From Rhodanobacter glycinis (GTDB lineage: Bacteria > Pseudomonadota > Gammaproteobacteria > Xanthomonadales > Rhodanobacteraceae), in contig NZ_FOSR01000002.1 of the NCBI RefSeq assembly GCF_900114325.1, forward strand, positions 124,001 through 188,000: a stretch of DNA of 64,000 bases, written 5' to 3'. This document shows positions 8,709 through 18,902 of this stretch, one piece after another; positions within the stretch are counted from its first letter, which is position 1, and the number at the start of each line of letters is the position of its first letter. A program made the position numbers and the translations under genes. The notes below the pieces were generated by a model. The model did not search any database, was not told where the DNA came from, and worked only from the letters and a program-made list of their open reading frames with translations.

Positions 8709-9168
8709 GCGATGACTCCGGCTCCCGCGCGGCGGGCTGAGGGGCGGGCTCGGCGGCGGGCTCGCCCAAAGGCAACTGGGCCTGCGCTTCGTCGGCGCCG
8801 GTGGCGGCGTCCGCGACCGGCGCCGCAGGCGACTCCGGCGCCCCGCCAGAAGCCGCATCCACCGCGGGCGCGCCAGCAGACTTCATCGTGGCCACGGCTT
8901 CATCCAGCGGCTCGCGCACCTGCTTCACGCCGGCCTCGACTTCCTTCTGCACGGCCTCGGCCTGCGCGGCAGCTTCACGCGCGGTGCGGCGAATTTCTTC
9001 CACTTCCAGCTCACGCTCCACTTCGGCGCGCACGCTGTCCCAGCCATTGCGCACGCGACGCAGCAAGGCGCCGGCGGTACGCGCCGCGCCGGGCAGTTTC
9101 TCGGGGCCGAGCACGATCAACGCGATCAACGCCAGCAACACCAGTTTGCCGAAGCTGATCTCGATCAT
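8695..9168 (-). CDS. tatB: Sec-independent protein translocase TatB
   Basis: A single-span inner-membrane protein that joins TatC in the signal-peptide receptor complex. The N-terminus MIEISFGKLVLLALIALIVLGPEKLP is diagnostic. It is followed by an amphipathic helix and a long Glu/Ala-rich then Ala/Pro-rich cytosolic tail; 157 residues in total. The start at 9168 is chosen because GGAG sits 8 bases upstream; the in-frame GTG at 9180 would include that ribosome binding site. It lies 48 bases after tatA and overlaps tatC. Confidence 0.95.
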   Translation of the reverse strand: MIEISFGKLVLLALIALIVLGPEKLPGAARTAGALLRRVRNGWDSVRAEVERELEVEEIRRTAREAAAQAEAVQKEVEAGVKQVREPLDEAVATMKSAGAPAVDAASGGAPESPAAPVADAATGADEAQAQLPLGEPAAEPAPQPAAREPESSHGRA

Positions 9169-9216
9169 CGCCTGCTCCACCCCTCTGCGGGATGCGTGGA
9201 GACCATGCGCAGACTC

Positions 9217-9474
9217 TTACTTCGACTCGGTGGAGTCGCGCTGTTCCTGCGTGGTGGACTGGGTCGAAGCCGGCGGCGGATCGGCCTGCAGCTTCTCGGC
9301 CGCCGCCTTCGCCTTCGCCTTGGCCTCTTCCTCGTCATCACCGTGCATGGCCTTCTTGAAGCCACGCACGGCATTGCCGATATCCGGTCCCAGGTTGGTG
9401 ATCTTCTTGGTACCGAAGATCAGCAGCACCACCACCAGAAGGATGAGCCAATGCCAGATGCTGTCAAAACCCAT
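9217..9474 (-). CDS. tatA: Sec-independent protein translocase TatA
   Basis: The pore-forming single-span subunit of the Tat system, 85 residues. [25 protein letters not shown], then the hinge and the amphipathic helix [21 protein letters not shown], then a charged tail. GAGGG lies 6 bases before the ATG at 9474; longer in-frame extensions upstream have no family support. First gene of tatABC. A predicted Tat client, the class A beta-lactamase at 58589-59455, is in the same window. Confidence 0.96.
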   Translation of the reverse strand: MGFDSIWHWLILLVVVLLIFGTKKITNLGPDIGNAVRGFKKAMHGDDEEEAKAKAKAAAEKLQADPPPASTQSTTQEQRDSTESK

Positions 9475-9544
9475 GATTACCCTCGAGGCATGCCCGGGCG
9501 GAAACGGCTCCACCCACGGGAACGCCGATCTTCGCACATGACGA

Positions 9545-10234
9545 TCACTTTGAAGTGTACTCCTCCAGCGCATCGCGGAAGCTCACCACTGGCGCCGGCA
9601 CGTTGCTCACGCCGCCCTCGAAGATGCGCCGCGGGGTGATGCCCGCGCCATACACCGCCGTATTGGCGTCGTAGTCGATGCGCATCACGCCGCCATCCAG
9701 CGCCACGCCGGCGAACAGGCCGCGTGCGCGCGAGTAGGAATAGATCTCCGCATGCAGCTTGCCGTCGGTGGCGGCACTGGCATTGCGTCCCACCGGGCCG
9801 GCCGCGGCACTGGCATCGGCGCCAATGGTGAACTTGCCGTTGACGATGGAATCCACGCCACGCTGGGTGGTGAACACCAGCACCACGTCGGTGGAGGACA
9901 CGCCAATCTGGAAGCCCACGCTGGCTCCGGTCAGGCTGATGAAGCTGGGGTTGGACCAGGTGCCATCCGGCCGCTTCACCGAGATCAGACCTTCGCCACG
10001 CCGGCCACCGAAGACGAAACCGGCCTTGACCAGGTCGGGAATCACCGCGATCGCATGGGCCTGCTTCAGCAGGTCGGTGGGAATGGATTTGTCCGGCGCC
10101 TGCTCGATATCGTTGAGCACGCGCACCGCGTTCTGCGCGCGCACCAGCGGCGGATCCTCGGCATGCGCGGCCATCGCGGGCAACAGCAGGAGCATGGCAA
10201 CGGGCAAAAGTCGACGCAGGGAGGCTTTGATCAT
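9545..10234 (-). CDS. Exported SYLF-domain (Ysc84-like) lipid-binding protein
   Basis: A 229-residue protein with a signal peptide ([25 protein letters not shown]) and one SYLF/Ysc84 domain. Family features seen are [65 protein letters not shown] and a C-terminal [10 protein letters not shown]. In other organisms SYLF domains bind phosphoinositides or other lipids; the bacterial secreted forms have no firm role. The start at 10234 has GGAGA 5 bases upstream. It diverges from hemH. Confidence 0.88.
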   Translation of the reverse strand: MIKASLRRLLPVAMLLLLPAMAAHAEDPPLVRAQNAVRVLNDIEQAPDKSIPTDLLKQAHAIAVIPDLVKAGFVFGGRRGEGLISVKRPDGTWSNPSFISLTGASVGFQIGVSSTDVVLVFTTQRGVDSIVNGKFTIGADASAAAGPVGRNASAATDGKLHAEIYSYSRARGLFAGVALDGGVMRIDYDANTAVYGAGITPRRIFEGGVSNVPAPVVSFRDALEEYTSK

Positions 10235-10369
10235 GGATGTCTCCAGGCAAATGATGGGCAAACGGAAGGCCGGCATGGCTTGGATGCGACCAGCGGTCGC
10301 AAGTTCATCCCGCGGCATCCACGGCAGGTTATGGCAGACTTGCGGATCGTTCCAGCCGCCGGCACCTCC

Positions 10370-11503
10370 ATGTCACGCAGCCACTATACCGGCCTTGCCG
10401 ATTTGCCTCATGACGCGCATGCGCCCGCCGTTCAGGCTGGCGTACTGCTGGTCAACCTGGGCACCCCGGAGGCGCCCACGGCGAAGGCGGTACGCCCGTA
10501 TCTGGCCGAATTCCTCTCCGATCCGCGCGTGATCGAACTCCCGCGCTGGCTGTGGTGGCTGGTGCTGCACGGGATCATCCTGCGCACACGCCCGGCGCGT
10601 TCGGCGCATGCCTATGCGCGCATCTGGGAAGAACGCGGCTCGCCGCTGCGCTTCGGCAGCGAGGCGCTGACCGATGCATTGCAAGCCGAACTGGGACGTC
10701 AGCGACCGGGACCGATCAAGCTGGCACTGGCGATGCGTTACGGCGCACCGTCTGTCGCGCAACAGATCGCGCAATTGCAGCGCGCCGGCGTGCGTCGACT
10801 GCTGGTCTTGCCGCTGTACCCGCAATATTCGGCCACCTCCACCGGCTCGGTGCTCGATGCCGTGGCCGATGCGATCAAGACGCTGCGCTGGCCGCCGGAA
10901 TTGCGCATCGTCAACGATTACCACGACGACCCCGGGCATATCGACGCACTGGCGAACAGCATCCGACGCTGGTGGGAAACGCACGGCCGCGGCGACAAAC
11001 TGCTGCTGTCGTTCCACGGCATCCCCGAGCGCTACCGCGATGCCGGCGATCCGTATTTCTGCCAGTGTCATGCCACCGCACGACTCTTGCGCGAGCGCCT
11101 GGGGCTGGATGAATCCGAGGTCGTGCTCAGCTTCCAGTCGCGCGTGGGTCGCGAGCGCTGGCTGCACCCGTATACCGACGAAACCGTGCGGCGCCTGGCG
11201 TCCGAGGGTGTGAAGCGGCTCGACGTGGCCTGCCCCGGCTTCGCGGTGGATTGCCTGGAAACGCTGGAGGAAATCGCGATGCAGAACCGCGATTTCTTCA
11301 CCGCCGCCGGTGGCCACGAATTGCGTTACATCCCGGCGCTCAACGACAGCACCGAACAGGTCGCCAGTCTCGCCACGCTGATCCTCCGCCACACCCAGGG
11401 CTGGCCGGAATTCGCCATCGACTACGACGCAGCCACCGCGCAAGCGCAACAGACCGCCGCACAGCAGCGTGCCAAGACCCTGCGCAGCGACGCCCCCGCA
11501 TGA
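10370..11503 (+). CDS. hemH: Ferrochelatase
   Basis: Inserts Fe(II) into protoporphyrin IX, the last step of protoheme synthesis. The 377-residue product shows GVLLVNLGTPEAPT, the family signature LSFHGIPERY with the metal-binding His216, and the late CPGFAVDCLETLEEI with the conserved acidic residues. Start uncertain: 10370 (MSRSHY) is used, while an in-frame ATG at 10331 adds 13 residues; neither has a strong ribosome binding site. Its stop codon overlaps the start of the next gene (ATGA at 11500-11503), so the two are translationally coupled. Confidence 0.93.
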   Translation: MSRSHYTGLADLPHDAHAPAVQAGVLLVNLGTPEAPTAKAVRPYLAEFLSDPRVIELPRWLWWLVLHGIILRTRPARSAHAYARIWEERGSPLRFGSEALTDALQAELGRQRPGPIKLALAMRYGAPSVAQQIAQLQRAGVRRLLVLPLYPQYSATSTGSVLDAVADAIKTLRWPPELRIVNDYHDDPGHIDALANSIRRWWETHGRGDKLLLSFHGIPERYRDAGDPYFCQCHATARLLRERLGLDESEVVLSFQSRVGRERWLHPYTDETVRRLASEGVKRLDVACPGFAVDCLETLEEIAMQNRDFFTAAGGHELRYIPALNDSTEQVASLATLILRHTQGWPEFAIDYDAATAQAQQTAAQQRAKTLRSDAPA

Positions 11504-12369
11504 TCGAACCGACGGAGCAACGCATCGCGCTGGGTCCGCTCACCCTCGCCGCGCAAAGCTGGGGCGACCCGGCCGCCTCGCCGCTGCTGGCCGTGCACGG
11601 CTGGCTGGACAACGCGGCCAGCTTCGCGAAGCTCGCGCCGTTGCTGGCCACGCGTTTCCACGTGATCGCGCTGGATCTTCCCGGCCATGGTCACGCCGAC
11701 CACTTGCCCGCCGGCACGCATTACCACTTTCCCGACTACGTGCGTGTCGTGCTGGCGGCGGCTGACGTGCTGAAGCTGCAGCGTTTCGCCCTGCTCGGCC
11801 ACTCACTGGGCGCCGGCGTTGCCTCGCTGACCGCGGCCGCAGCGCCCGCGCGAATCGAACAGTTGTACCTGATCGAAGGCCTGGGCCCGCTCGGCGACGA
11901 CGGTACGCAAACCCTCGCACGCTTCCGCAAGGCACTCGCCGCGCCGGCCGCCAGCGACAAGTCGCTGCGCCGCTTCCGCGACATCGACCAGGCCGTCAGC
12001 GCACGCGCCATCGCCAGCGGCCTGCGCGCCGAACTGGCCCGCCCCATCGTCGAACGCGGCCTGCGCCAAACCGACGATGGCTGGCATTGGCGCAGCGACC
12101 CGCGCCTGACCCGCCCCACCGCCATCCGCCTGGCGGAAACGCAAATTCATGCCCTGCTCGCCGGCATCACGGCTCCCACGTCACTGCTGCTGGCGCGACC
12201 GTCCACGCCGTACCTGCCCGACACCATGATGCGTGGGCGCGCCACCTGCGTGCCGCATATCGATATCGAATCGATGGACGGCGGCCACCACCTGCACCTG
12301 GAACATCCGCAGGCGGTAGCGGCGTGGATGCTGCAACACATCGCTCCGCAAGCATCCACGCTTGCCTGA
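11500..12369 (+). CDS. Alpha/beta hydrolase (MhpC-like) coupled to hemH
   Basis: A 289-residue cytosolic alpha/beta hydrolase. Oxyanion-hole HGWLDN, acid-turn DLPGHGHADH, nucleophile elbow LGHSLGAG, and a terminal catalytic-His region DGGHHLHLEHP are all visible. The substrate is not recognisable; relatives act on esters or C-C bonds. Starting at 11500, the ATG overlaps the hemH stop by four bases, so it is expressed with hemH. A strong hairpin terminator follows directly. Confidence 0.85.
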   Translation: MIEPTEQRIALGPLTLAAQSWGDPAASPLLAVHGWLDNAASFAKLAPLLATRFHVIALDLPGHGHADHLPAGTHYHFPDYVRVVLAAADVLKLQRFALLGHSLGAGVASLTAAAAPARIEQLYLIEGLGPLGDDGTQTLARFRKALAAPAASDKSLRRFRDIDQAVSARAIASGLRAELARPIVERGLRQTDDGWHWRSDPRLTRPTAIRLAETQIHALLAGITAPTSLLLARPSTPYLPDTMMRGRATCVPHIDIESMDGGHHLHLEHPQAVAAWMLQHIAPQASTLA

Positions 12370-12370
12370 A

Positions 12371-12402
12371 GATGCAGCCCCTTGCGTACAAGGGGCTGCA
12401 TC
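12371..12402. terminator. Bidirectional hairpin between converging genes
   Basis: GATGCAGCCCCTT, loop GCGTAC, then the exact 13-base reverse complement. It lies between the stops of the hydrolase (12369) and of the ABC permease (12407), so it can serve both strands. Confidence 0.75.
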
Positions 12403-12406
12403 CGCA

Positions 12407-13575
12407 TCACGCCGAGATCGCCAGTCGCTCGGAGCGGTAGACCCACACTGTCGCCAGCGTAACCAGCAACGCCACCACGAAGCCGCTGACCAGGCACATC
12501 ATGACGTGGGGCATGCCCACCGCACCGCCGCGCAACAACTGGGTAATGCCCACCTGCTGGCCGAGCAGCGGCACCGCATACATCCAGCCGACGGTTTTCA
12601 CCGGCATGAAGGTGAGCAGCATCGAGGGCAGCATCGGTACCACCATCAGCAGCGACAGGTAGGTCTGCGCCTCGCGGTAGGTCTTGGCAAAGCCCGCCAC
12701 CAGCGTCTGCAGCGCCGCGAACAGCAGCACCAGGGGCAGCATCAGCAGGAAAACCCGGCCAGCAAACGCGAAGCCCAGATTCAGCGTCATGCCCATCTTG
12801 TCGGTGGGCAGGAAACGCCCTGCCACGGCAAACGCCACCACGCAGATCAGCAGGCTGGCCAGCGAGAACGTGCAGATCGCACCCAGCTTGCCGAGCAGGA
12901 TCTTCCAGCGCGGCAGCGGATTGGCGAACAGCGGCTCCAGCGACTGCCGCTCGCGCTCGCCGGCGGTGAAGTCGATCGCCAGGTACATGCCGCCCACCAG
13001 CACGGTGATGACGAAGAAGTACGGCAGGATGCCGAACATCATCCCGGCCCGCGACTGCGGCGTGGACTGGTCGCGGGCATCCACCCGCAACGGCATCATC
13101 AGCTCCGGCGACAGGCCGCGCGCCACCAGCCGCATGGCACCCTGGGTGCCCGCATACGTCTTGAGCATGCCGGCCAGGCGCCCTTCGGCGGCATTGGCGT
13201 CGCGTTGCGAGGAGTCGTAGATCAGTTCCACCTGTGCCACTTCGCCCTTCGTCCAGGCTTTGCCGTAATTCGACGGGATGCGCAGCACCACATCGGCATC
13301 CTGGTTGCGCACGGCAGCATCCGGATCGGCCGGCGGCGACTGCAGCACCAGCCCTTGCTGCTTCAACGCATCGATCAGGTGCGGCGCGTACTGCGCGCCG
13401 ATCACCGGCACCTTCAGCGGCTGGTCGGCCCTGTCCATCTGGTGGTTGATGGTGGTACTGATGAGCATCACCATGACGATCGGGCCGATCAGCGGACCGT
13501 ACAGCAGGGCGCTGAGCACGGTGCGCTTGTCGCGCAGGCTTTCCTTCACTTCCTTGAGGAAGACGGTGAGCGTTT

Positions 13576-13579
<4 letters not shown>
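12407..13579 (-). CDS. ABC-2 type exporter permease (NatB-like)
   Basis: A 390-residue membrane subunit of an ABC exporter. It has an N-terminal hydrophobic helix (residues about 22-42), a soluble periplasmic domain of about 120 residues (VPVIGAQYAPHLIDAL, LRIPSNYGKAW), then five or six membrane segments from about residue 180. DFTAGERERQSLEPLFANPL is the conserved coupling segment of NatB/CcmB-type permeases. Its start overlaps the ATPase stop by 4 bases. NatAB of Bacillus exports sodium, but the substrate here is unknown. Confidence 0.85.
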
Positions 13580-14306
<727 letters not shown>

Positions 14307-14310
<4 letters not shown>

Positions 14311-15896
14311 GGCGTGGCTCCGTTGAAGTCGATGAAGGTCGGGGTGGAACCGAGCCGATCCAGGCAGCTGGCGTCCAGTCCCTTCGGGTCGGCCTTGTCG
14401 ATGAATTGGGTGAGCAACTTGGGCATGCAGCCGCGGCTCAACTCACTATGACCCTGGCCCTTGAACAGCAACTGCCGCGCATGGCCCAGGCCGGCGAGAA
14501 TGGTCTTGCCGTAGGCCGGCGGGGTCACCGGGTCGCGCTCGCCGTCGAGGATCAGGATCGGCTTGTCGCTCTTCAACGGCGCATGGAAATTCGCCGGGCG
14601 CGTGCCGTGCGGCCACACCGAGCATTCGGTCTTGATCGCGTCGATCAGATGGTTGCCGAGGATGGTGTTGGCATCTTCCGGACGCGGCTTGAGCAAGTCG
14701 GCGTCCTCGCTGCAGATCACGCTCATCGACATGCCGTTGTTCATGTCGCCACTCAAGTCACCGCTGAGCAGCTTGGCCTGCCCCAGCAACGGAGCAACAT
14801 CCCCGTGCGCGGCCGCGTCGATGGACAACGGCAGCAACGCGGCCGTTTCCGCCGTGTAGGCGAACATGCGCACCACGCCGGCCAGCGCATACTCATTGAG
14901 TGGCCGCGTCACCGTGGCCCAGGTCTGCGGGTCGCGGAAGCTGACCGTGTGCGGATTGGCCCGCAGTGCGTCGCGCAACTGGTACAGCGTCTGCATCGGA
15001 TCGCCGAAGCGTTTCTTGCATGCCGGATTGGCCGTGCACTGCGCGAAGTCCAGCTTCAACGCGTGCTCCAGATTCGCCGCAAAATCCTCGCCCAACACGG
15101 TCTGGTTCGGCACCGGCGAATCAAGCACCACGCTGCGCACCGCATCGGGGTGATGCATCAGATACTGCTGCGCCATGCGCGTGCCGTAGGACACACCCAC
15201 CAGGTCGAACGTAGGCGCGCCCAGTGCCTTGCGCACGTCTTCCAGATCCTGCACCGCCACGGTGGTGGTGTAGTAACGCGGGTCGGCACGCTTGCTTACC
15301 TCGGCCAGGCAGGACTGCACTTCCTTGCGCAACTGGTCGAGGTCCGGGCCGGCGACACGGGTGTCGTCGCCATCGTTGTCGGTGGAGGTGCAGCTGAGCG
15401 GATTCGAGCCGCCGGTGCCGCGCTGGTCGAGCAGCACCACATCGTGGTGCTTGAGCACGCCGTCGAACGCCGGCGCCACCATCTGCCACGACGCCGTAGC
15501 TGCCTCGCCGGGGCCGCCGGCCAGCAACACCACCATGTCCTTGTCGGCCACGGCGGCATCGCTGCGTACCAAAGCCAGCTTCAGACCGATGATGCGGCTG
15601 TGCGGATCGGCGCGGTTTTCCGGCACCTTGAACGTGGTGCACCACGCCTCTTTGGTGATGCCGCTGCCTGGTCGGCCCAGTTCGCAATCGTGCAACGTCA
15701 GCGAACCGACCTTCCAGGTTTTCGGCTTCGCCGGCGGCAACGGCTTCGCCGGTGCGCTGGCGGCGGCTGCCGGAGCCGATGCCGTGTCTGCCTGTGCCAG
15801 CGGCTTTTCGTGCGAGTGGATATAACGCCAGCCGAACCAGCCGACCGCCGCCACGACCACCACGATGCGCAATACGTTGCGTCCTGACATGCTCAT
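14307..15896 (-). CDS. Exported alpha/beta hydrolase of the tripeptidyl-aminopeptidase type
   Basis: A 529-residue protein with a signal/anchor helix (residues about 8-25), a Pro/Ala-rich linker and a hydrolase domain. Seen: AGGPGEAA (oxyanion region), [11 protein letters not shown], nucleophile GVSYGTRMA, Asp in [12 protein letters not shown] and His in [13 protein letters not shown]. This layout matches the secreted SlpD/SlpE and TAP-like proteases, which remove N-terminal peptides or proline; the true substrate is not known. It leads the ABC operon (4-base overlap with the ATPase), so it may act on what that exporter handles. The next gene upstream ends only 7 bases away. Confidence 0.82.
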
Positions 15897-15903
15897 GTTC
15901 CGC

Positions 15904-16167
15904 TTACCCCCCGTTTCCCGCTATGAATGGCGCGAGCGTCTGCCACAGTACGCGCGCCACCGCGCAACTGGATGGAGCATCGCACTCGACGTTCAGATGC
16001 AGACCCATGCCGGCAAGATGCCATGACGGCACGGCCATGGCCGTATTTCGTGACGTGCCTGCGCTGCCGTGCGCCGATACGACCACGGGAACGCGGATCA
16101 ATGCCAGCAACGCCAGTGTCACGACGCATGCGGCCAGTACTCCCCTTTTTTGCCTTTCGTGTTTCAT
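15904..16167 (-). CDS. Small exported protein of unknown function
   Basis: An 87-residue product starting MKHERQKRGVLAACVVTLALLALIRVPVVVSA, i.e. a charged N-region and a hydrophobic helix (signal peptide or single anchor). After it come a short polar stretch and two cysteines (NVECDAPSSCAV), perhaps a disulfide. No family recognised. The start at 16167 is preferred because GGAG is 8 bases upstream. It is the last gene of the XRE operon and is followed within 7 bases by the next hydrolase, so read-through is likely. Confidence 0.55.
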   Translation of the reverse strand: MKHERQKRGVLAACVVTLALLALIRVPVVVSAHGSAGTSRNTAMAVPSWHLAGMGLHLNVECDAPSSCAVARVLWQTLAPFIAGNGG

Positions 16168-16185
16168 CGTAGTCACTCCATGTCA

Positions 16186-16581
16186 TTACAGCAGCGCCCA
16201 GTAGCGATAGCGCAGGCGCGCGCCGATCTCGCACACCGCGTAACAACCGATCATCACCAGAGGCGCCACGTCGATCGAAACGGTCAGCAGCTTCAAGGCA
16301 TGGGCGAAAAGCAGGACAAGAAAGATGCCGAAGGCGGCGATAAAGGCCTGCATCAGCGCCTCCAGTGCCAAGCGCCGACGCAACTCGTCGCACATCCTCA
16401 AATGACGGAACTCGACCCAGCCGCACCAGCCATAGCAGGACATCAGCACCACCAGGAAAGCGACTTTCCCCGGCGCACCCAGCGACGGTCCGAAATGCAT
16501 CATCAATGCCGCCACCACCAGGGTCAGCAGCAACGGCGCCAGCGCATCGCGCAGATAACGCTTTACCGGTTGGTCTCTCAT
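16186..16581 (-). CDS. Small four-span membrane protein next to the XRE repressor
   Basis: A 131-residue hydrophobic protein with about four membrane segments (LAPLLLTLVVAALMMHF, VAFLVVLMSCYGWCGW, AFIAAFGIFLVLLFAHAL, VAPLVMIGCYAVCEIG). The central RMCDELRRRLALEAL resembles DELEQRTHLVAL in the other membrane protein of this operon (16863-17465), so the two may be distant paralogues. GGGAGAG lies just upstream of the ATG at 16581. Small XRE repressors of this type are often paired with such membrane proteins; their job is unknown. Confidence 0.72.
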   Translation of the reverse strand: MRDQPVKRYLRDALAPLLLTLVVAALMMHFGPSLGAPGKVAFLVVLMSCYGWCGWVEFRHLRMCDELRRRLALEALMQAFIAAFGIFLVLLFAHALKLLTVSIDVAPLVMIGCYAVCEIGARLRYRYWALL

Positions 16582-16595
16582 CACACTCTCCCGTG

Positions 16596-16790
16596 TCATT
16601 CGGCCGGTTCGAAAATCGACTCGATCGCCAACTCGAACAGTTTTGCAATCTTGAAGGCCAGCGGCAGGCTGGGGTCGTACTTGCCCGTCTCGATGGCGTT
16701 GACGGTTTGTCGCGACACATCCAGCTGTACCGCCAGGTCCGCCTGCGACCAGCCGCGCTCGCCGCGCAATTCGCGTACCCGATTGTTCAT
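16596..16790 (-). CDS. Small XRE-family HTH repressor
   Basis: A 64-residue protein that is almost only a helix-turn-helix: NNRVRELRGERGWSQADLAVQLDVSRQTVNAIETGKYDPSLPLAFKIAKLFELAIESIFEP. This is the compact XRE type (YdgE-like) that binds short palindromes as a dimer. The start at 16790 (MNNRV) matches the usual length; upstream in-frame codons would add unrelated residues. It lies 14 bases before the four-span protein gene and 72 bases after the preceding one. The twin palindromes at 18441-18486, in front of the first gene, are the obvious candidate operators. Confidence 0.9.
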   Translation of the reverse strand: MNNRVRELRGERGWSQADLAVQLDVSRQTVNAIETGKYDPSLPLAFKIAKLFELAIESIFEPAE

Positions 16791-16862
16791 GCGCAGCGCC
16801 GCCCCGCTCCACGCTGCACCCGCATGGAAAAGTGGTCCAGCCATGCGCAAGGTACCTGCATG

Positions 16863-17465
16863 TCAGTCCTCCCGTTCCTGCCCTGCACGCACTTGCCGCA
16901 CGCGGGCCCGGATCGCCACCACCACGAAGAACACGGCCGTGGCCACGAAAACCAGGGCGTCGCCGCGAAGGTGATGCCACCATGCGTTGAATCCGAACCC
17001 CGCCATCACCAGGGCGAGCAGCACGAAATACCACGGCATCCACGCACTGCCTTCGCCCGTGCACAAATTGCCCATGCCGTAGCGGCGGGCCACTTGCCTG
17101 TAGGCAATCCCATAGCCCGCCATCAGCATCGGAAACACCCAGATCAGCACACCGCCGCCCCAATGCAACACGCCACCAGCCACCAGGAACCCCACCACCA
17201 TACTGAGCGCGGACACCAACGCCGTCGCCACGCCCAGCGCCACCAGATGGGTGCGCTGTTCCAGTTCATCACTGTCGCGGACGCGCCACCACATCAGCGC
17301 GATCACGTAGAGCATCGGCAATACCGGTGCCACGGCCAGCAAGGCCTTCAACGGCAGGTTGGTGGCAGCGCGCAACAACGGGCCATCCGCGAACAGCACG
17401 GCCATGTACACCAGCATCACCAGCATCAGCCGCTGTTCGTAGTGCTTCTGGGTCAGACGTGCCAT
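16863..17465 (-). CDS. Membrane protein of unknown function in the XRE operon
   Basis: A 200-residue protein with about six hydrophobic segments (LMLVMLVYMAVLF, AVAPVLPMLYVIALMWW, ALGVATALVSALSMVVGFLVAGG, GGGVLIWVFPMLMAGYGIAY, WYFVLLALVMAGFGFNAWW, DALVFVATAVFFVVVAI). A DELEQRTHLVAL motif between segments two and three is shared in outline with the smaller membrane protein downstream. It starts 10 bases after the hydrolase stop. Function unknown. Confidence 0.75.
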   Translation of the reverse strand: MARLTQKHYEQRLMLVMLVYMAVLFADGPLLRAATNLPLKALLAVAPVLPMLYVIALMWWRVRDSDELEQRTHLVALGVATALVSALSMVVGFLVAGGVLHWGGGVLIWVFPMLMAGYGIAYRQVARRYGMGNLCTGEGSAWMPWYFVLLALVMAGFGFNAWWHHLRGDALVFVATAVFFVVVAIRARVRQVRAGQERED

Positions 17466-17475
17466 TGCAACGACC

Positions 17476-18414
17476 TCACAACGCCTTCAGGAAGCCATCC
17501 AGCGTCTGCTGGAATTTCACCGGCTGGTCGAGCATCACGAAATGCCGCGATGGCGAAACCGACACCACCTTCGCCTTCGGCGCGTTGGCCAGCAGGCTCT
17601 GGTAATAGGCCGCCTTCTGCGCCGCGTCCGGCACCGGCTGCTTGCGCATGGCCGCGTACTGGCGGGCATCCGACGCGTAGTACGGCACGACTTCCATGAT
17701 CGGCACGTTCGCCTGCTTCAGGCCCGGGCGGTAATCGGCCGCCATGTCGGCCGCCATGTACTCCGCGGTGGCCTTGGCATCGCTGCGACCAACCAATGGC
17801 GCCACGCGGGCGGCCTCGTTCGGGTCAATCACGCCAATGTGCTGCATGTAGGGAAGCGCTGCCGCCTTGAATTGCGCCGGCGTCATCGCACCCACGTGCG
17901 CCTGCACCTGCGCCGCAGCGGCCTGTCGCTGCGCTGCACTCATCCGGTCCATGTTCGGAAACACCGGCAAGCCATCCACCGCCACCACGCCCGAGAGCAG
18001 CTTCGCGTGTTCGCCGGCAAAGCGCAGCGACAACGTGCCACCGATGCTGTGACCCACCAGCACCGGTTTGTCGATGTGTTTCGTCTCGATCAACTTGAGC
18101 AGCGAGGCGTCGGCGCGATCCAGCAGCGTGCCGGCCTTGGCATCGGGCGCCGGCGGCGGCACGCCGTCGAAGCCGGCCAGGGTCACCGCGTACACCACGT
18201 GGGTCTTTTCCAGATCGGCAATGGTCCGCTGCCATACCCACGGCCCGCATTCCAGGCCGGGAATCAGGATCACCGGCCGACCATGGTCACCATGACGCTG
18301 CACCTGCAACGTGCCGACACGTTCCACCGGTGCACTTTCCGCCGCCATCGACGCCCCGGCAAAACCGACCAGCGCCACCACCAGGACAAACCCCCAACCG
18401 CGATGCTTCCCCAT
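17476..18414 (-). CDS. Exported alpha/beta hydrolase, first gene of the XRE operon
   Basis: A 312-residue hydrolase with a signal peptide (MGKHRGWGFVLVVALVGFAGASMAAE). PVILIPGLECGPWVWQ (oxyanion side), nucleophile elbow VGHSIGGT, and a final VSPSRHFVMLDQP with the catalytic His. It acts in the periplasm or outside; the substrate is unknown. The start at 18414 has GGAGGG 5 bases upstream, and a longer in-frame start would read through the operator. Two palindromic operator-like sites lie 27 and 55 bases before it, so this gene and the four behind it are probably controlled by the operon's own XRE protein. Confidence 0.85.
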   Translation of the reverse strand: MGKHRGWGFVLVVALVGFAGASMAAESAPVERVGTLQVQRHGDHGRPVILIPGLECGPWVWQRTIADLEKTHVVYAVTLAGFDGVPPPAPDAKAGTLLDRADASLLKLIETKHIDKPVLVGHSIGGTLSLRFAGEHAKLLSGVVAVDGLPVFPNMDRMSAAQRQAAAAQVQAHVGAMTPAQFKAAALPYMQHIGVIDPNEAARVAPLVGRSDAKATAEYMAADMAADYRPGLKQANVPIMEVVPYYASDARQYAAMRKQPVPDAAQKAAYYQSLLANAPKAKVVSVSPSRHFVMLDQPVKFQQTLDGFLKAL

Positions 18415-18440
18415 GACACCCTCCCGTGCATTCAGTGCGA

Positions 18441-18486
18441 TGTAAAGCAAGCTTTACACGTCTTTTTATGTAAAGCAAGCTTTACA
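18441..18486. promoter_or_regulatory. Two identical palindromic operator-like sites
   Basis: TGTAAAGCAAGCTTTACA occurs at 18441-18458 and again at 18469-18486, centres 28 bp apart, on the same helix face within error. Each has 8-base arms round a 2-base centre. They stand directly upstream of the XRE-containing operon and are the natural binding sites for its repressor (16596-16790). That link is inference. Confidence 0.7.
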
Positions 18487-18884
18487 TCGCATGGACGGTG
18501 AATGAGTAATCCCGGTTGCCAGCGCTGTCATGCGCATTTTTGGGAATCGTCCTAATGCCGGCGCCAAAACGGCGCTCTATCATGGCGCGCGTCCAGTCTT
18601 GCTCGCGCACTGGACTGACACGGATCGGAGAATCCGGACCTACAGTTGCCCTGTTGGTCAACTGTCACCTTGCACACTTCACATCCGGCGGCGTGGCGAC
18701 AGATGCCCACCCCGGCTGCACAGGGAGAAGGAAAAAAGGGGGGCGCGTCCAATGATAAATAAGACATTCGACGCTGCGTGTCATTTCTAGACAATACGCA
18801 CGCGTATGCGTCGCACCAAGCACATCAAGACAGCTCACGTCCATTGGACCTGCGGCCAGATGACGGCCGCGCGCGCGCCTTAAA

Positions 18885-18900
18885 TGTGATGTAGATCACG
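18885..18900 (+). promoter_or_regulatory. CRP/Clp-like binding site upstream of the fimbrial promoter
   Basis: TGTGATGTAGATCACG fits TGTGA-N6-TCACA with one mismatch at the end. It abuts the sigma-54 promoter (the -24 box begins 3 bases later). A CRP-family protein bound here could bend DNA for an activator or, being so close, hinder sigma-54 polymerase. The near-identical TGTGATGAACATCACG is found at 26238-26253. Confidence 0.6.
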
Positions 18901-18902
18901 TA

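Noticed and set aside
9169-9180. A GTG start that would extend TatB by four residues
   Set aside because: It would overlap the GGAG ribosome binding site of the ATG at 9168, and MIEISF is the family N-terminus.
18516-18790. Short open frames of 75-86 codons in front of the fimbrial promoter
   Set aside because: No ribosome binding site, no family and overlapping frames; the region is better read as regulatory DNA.
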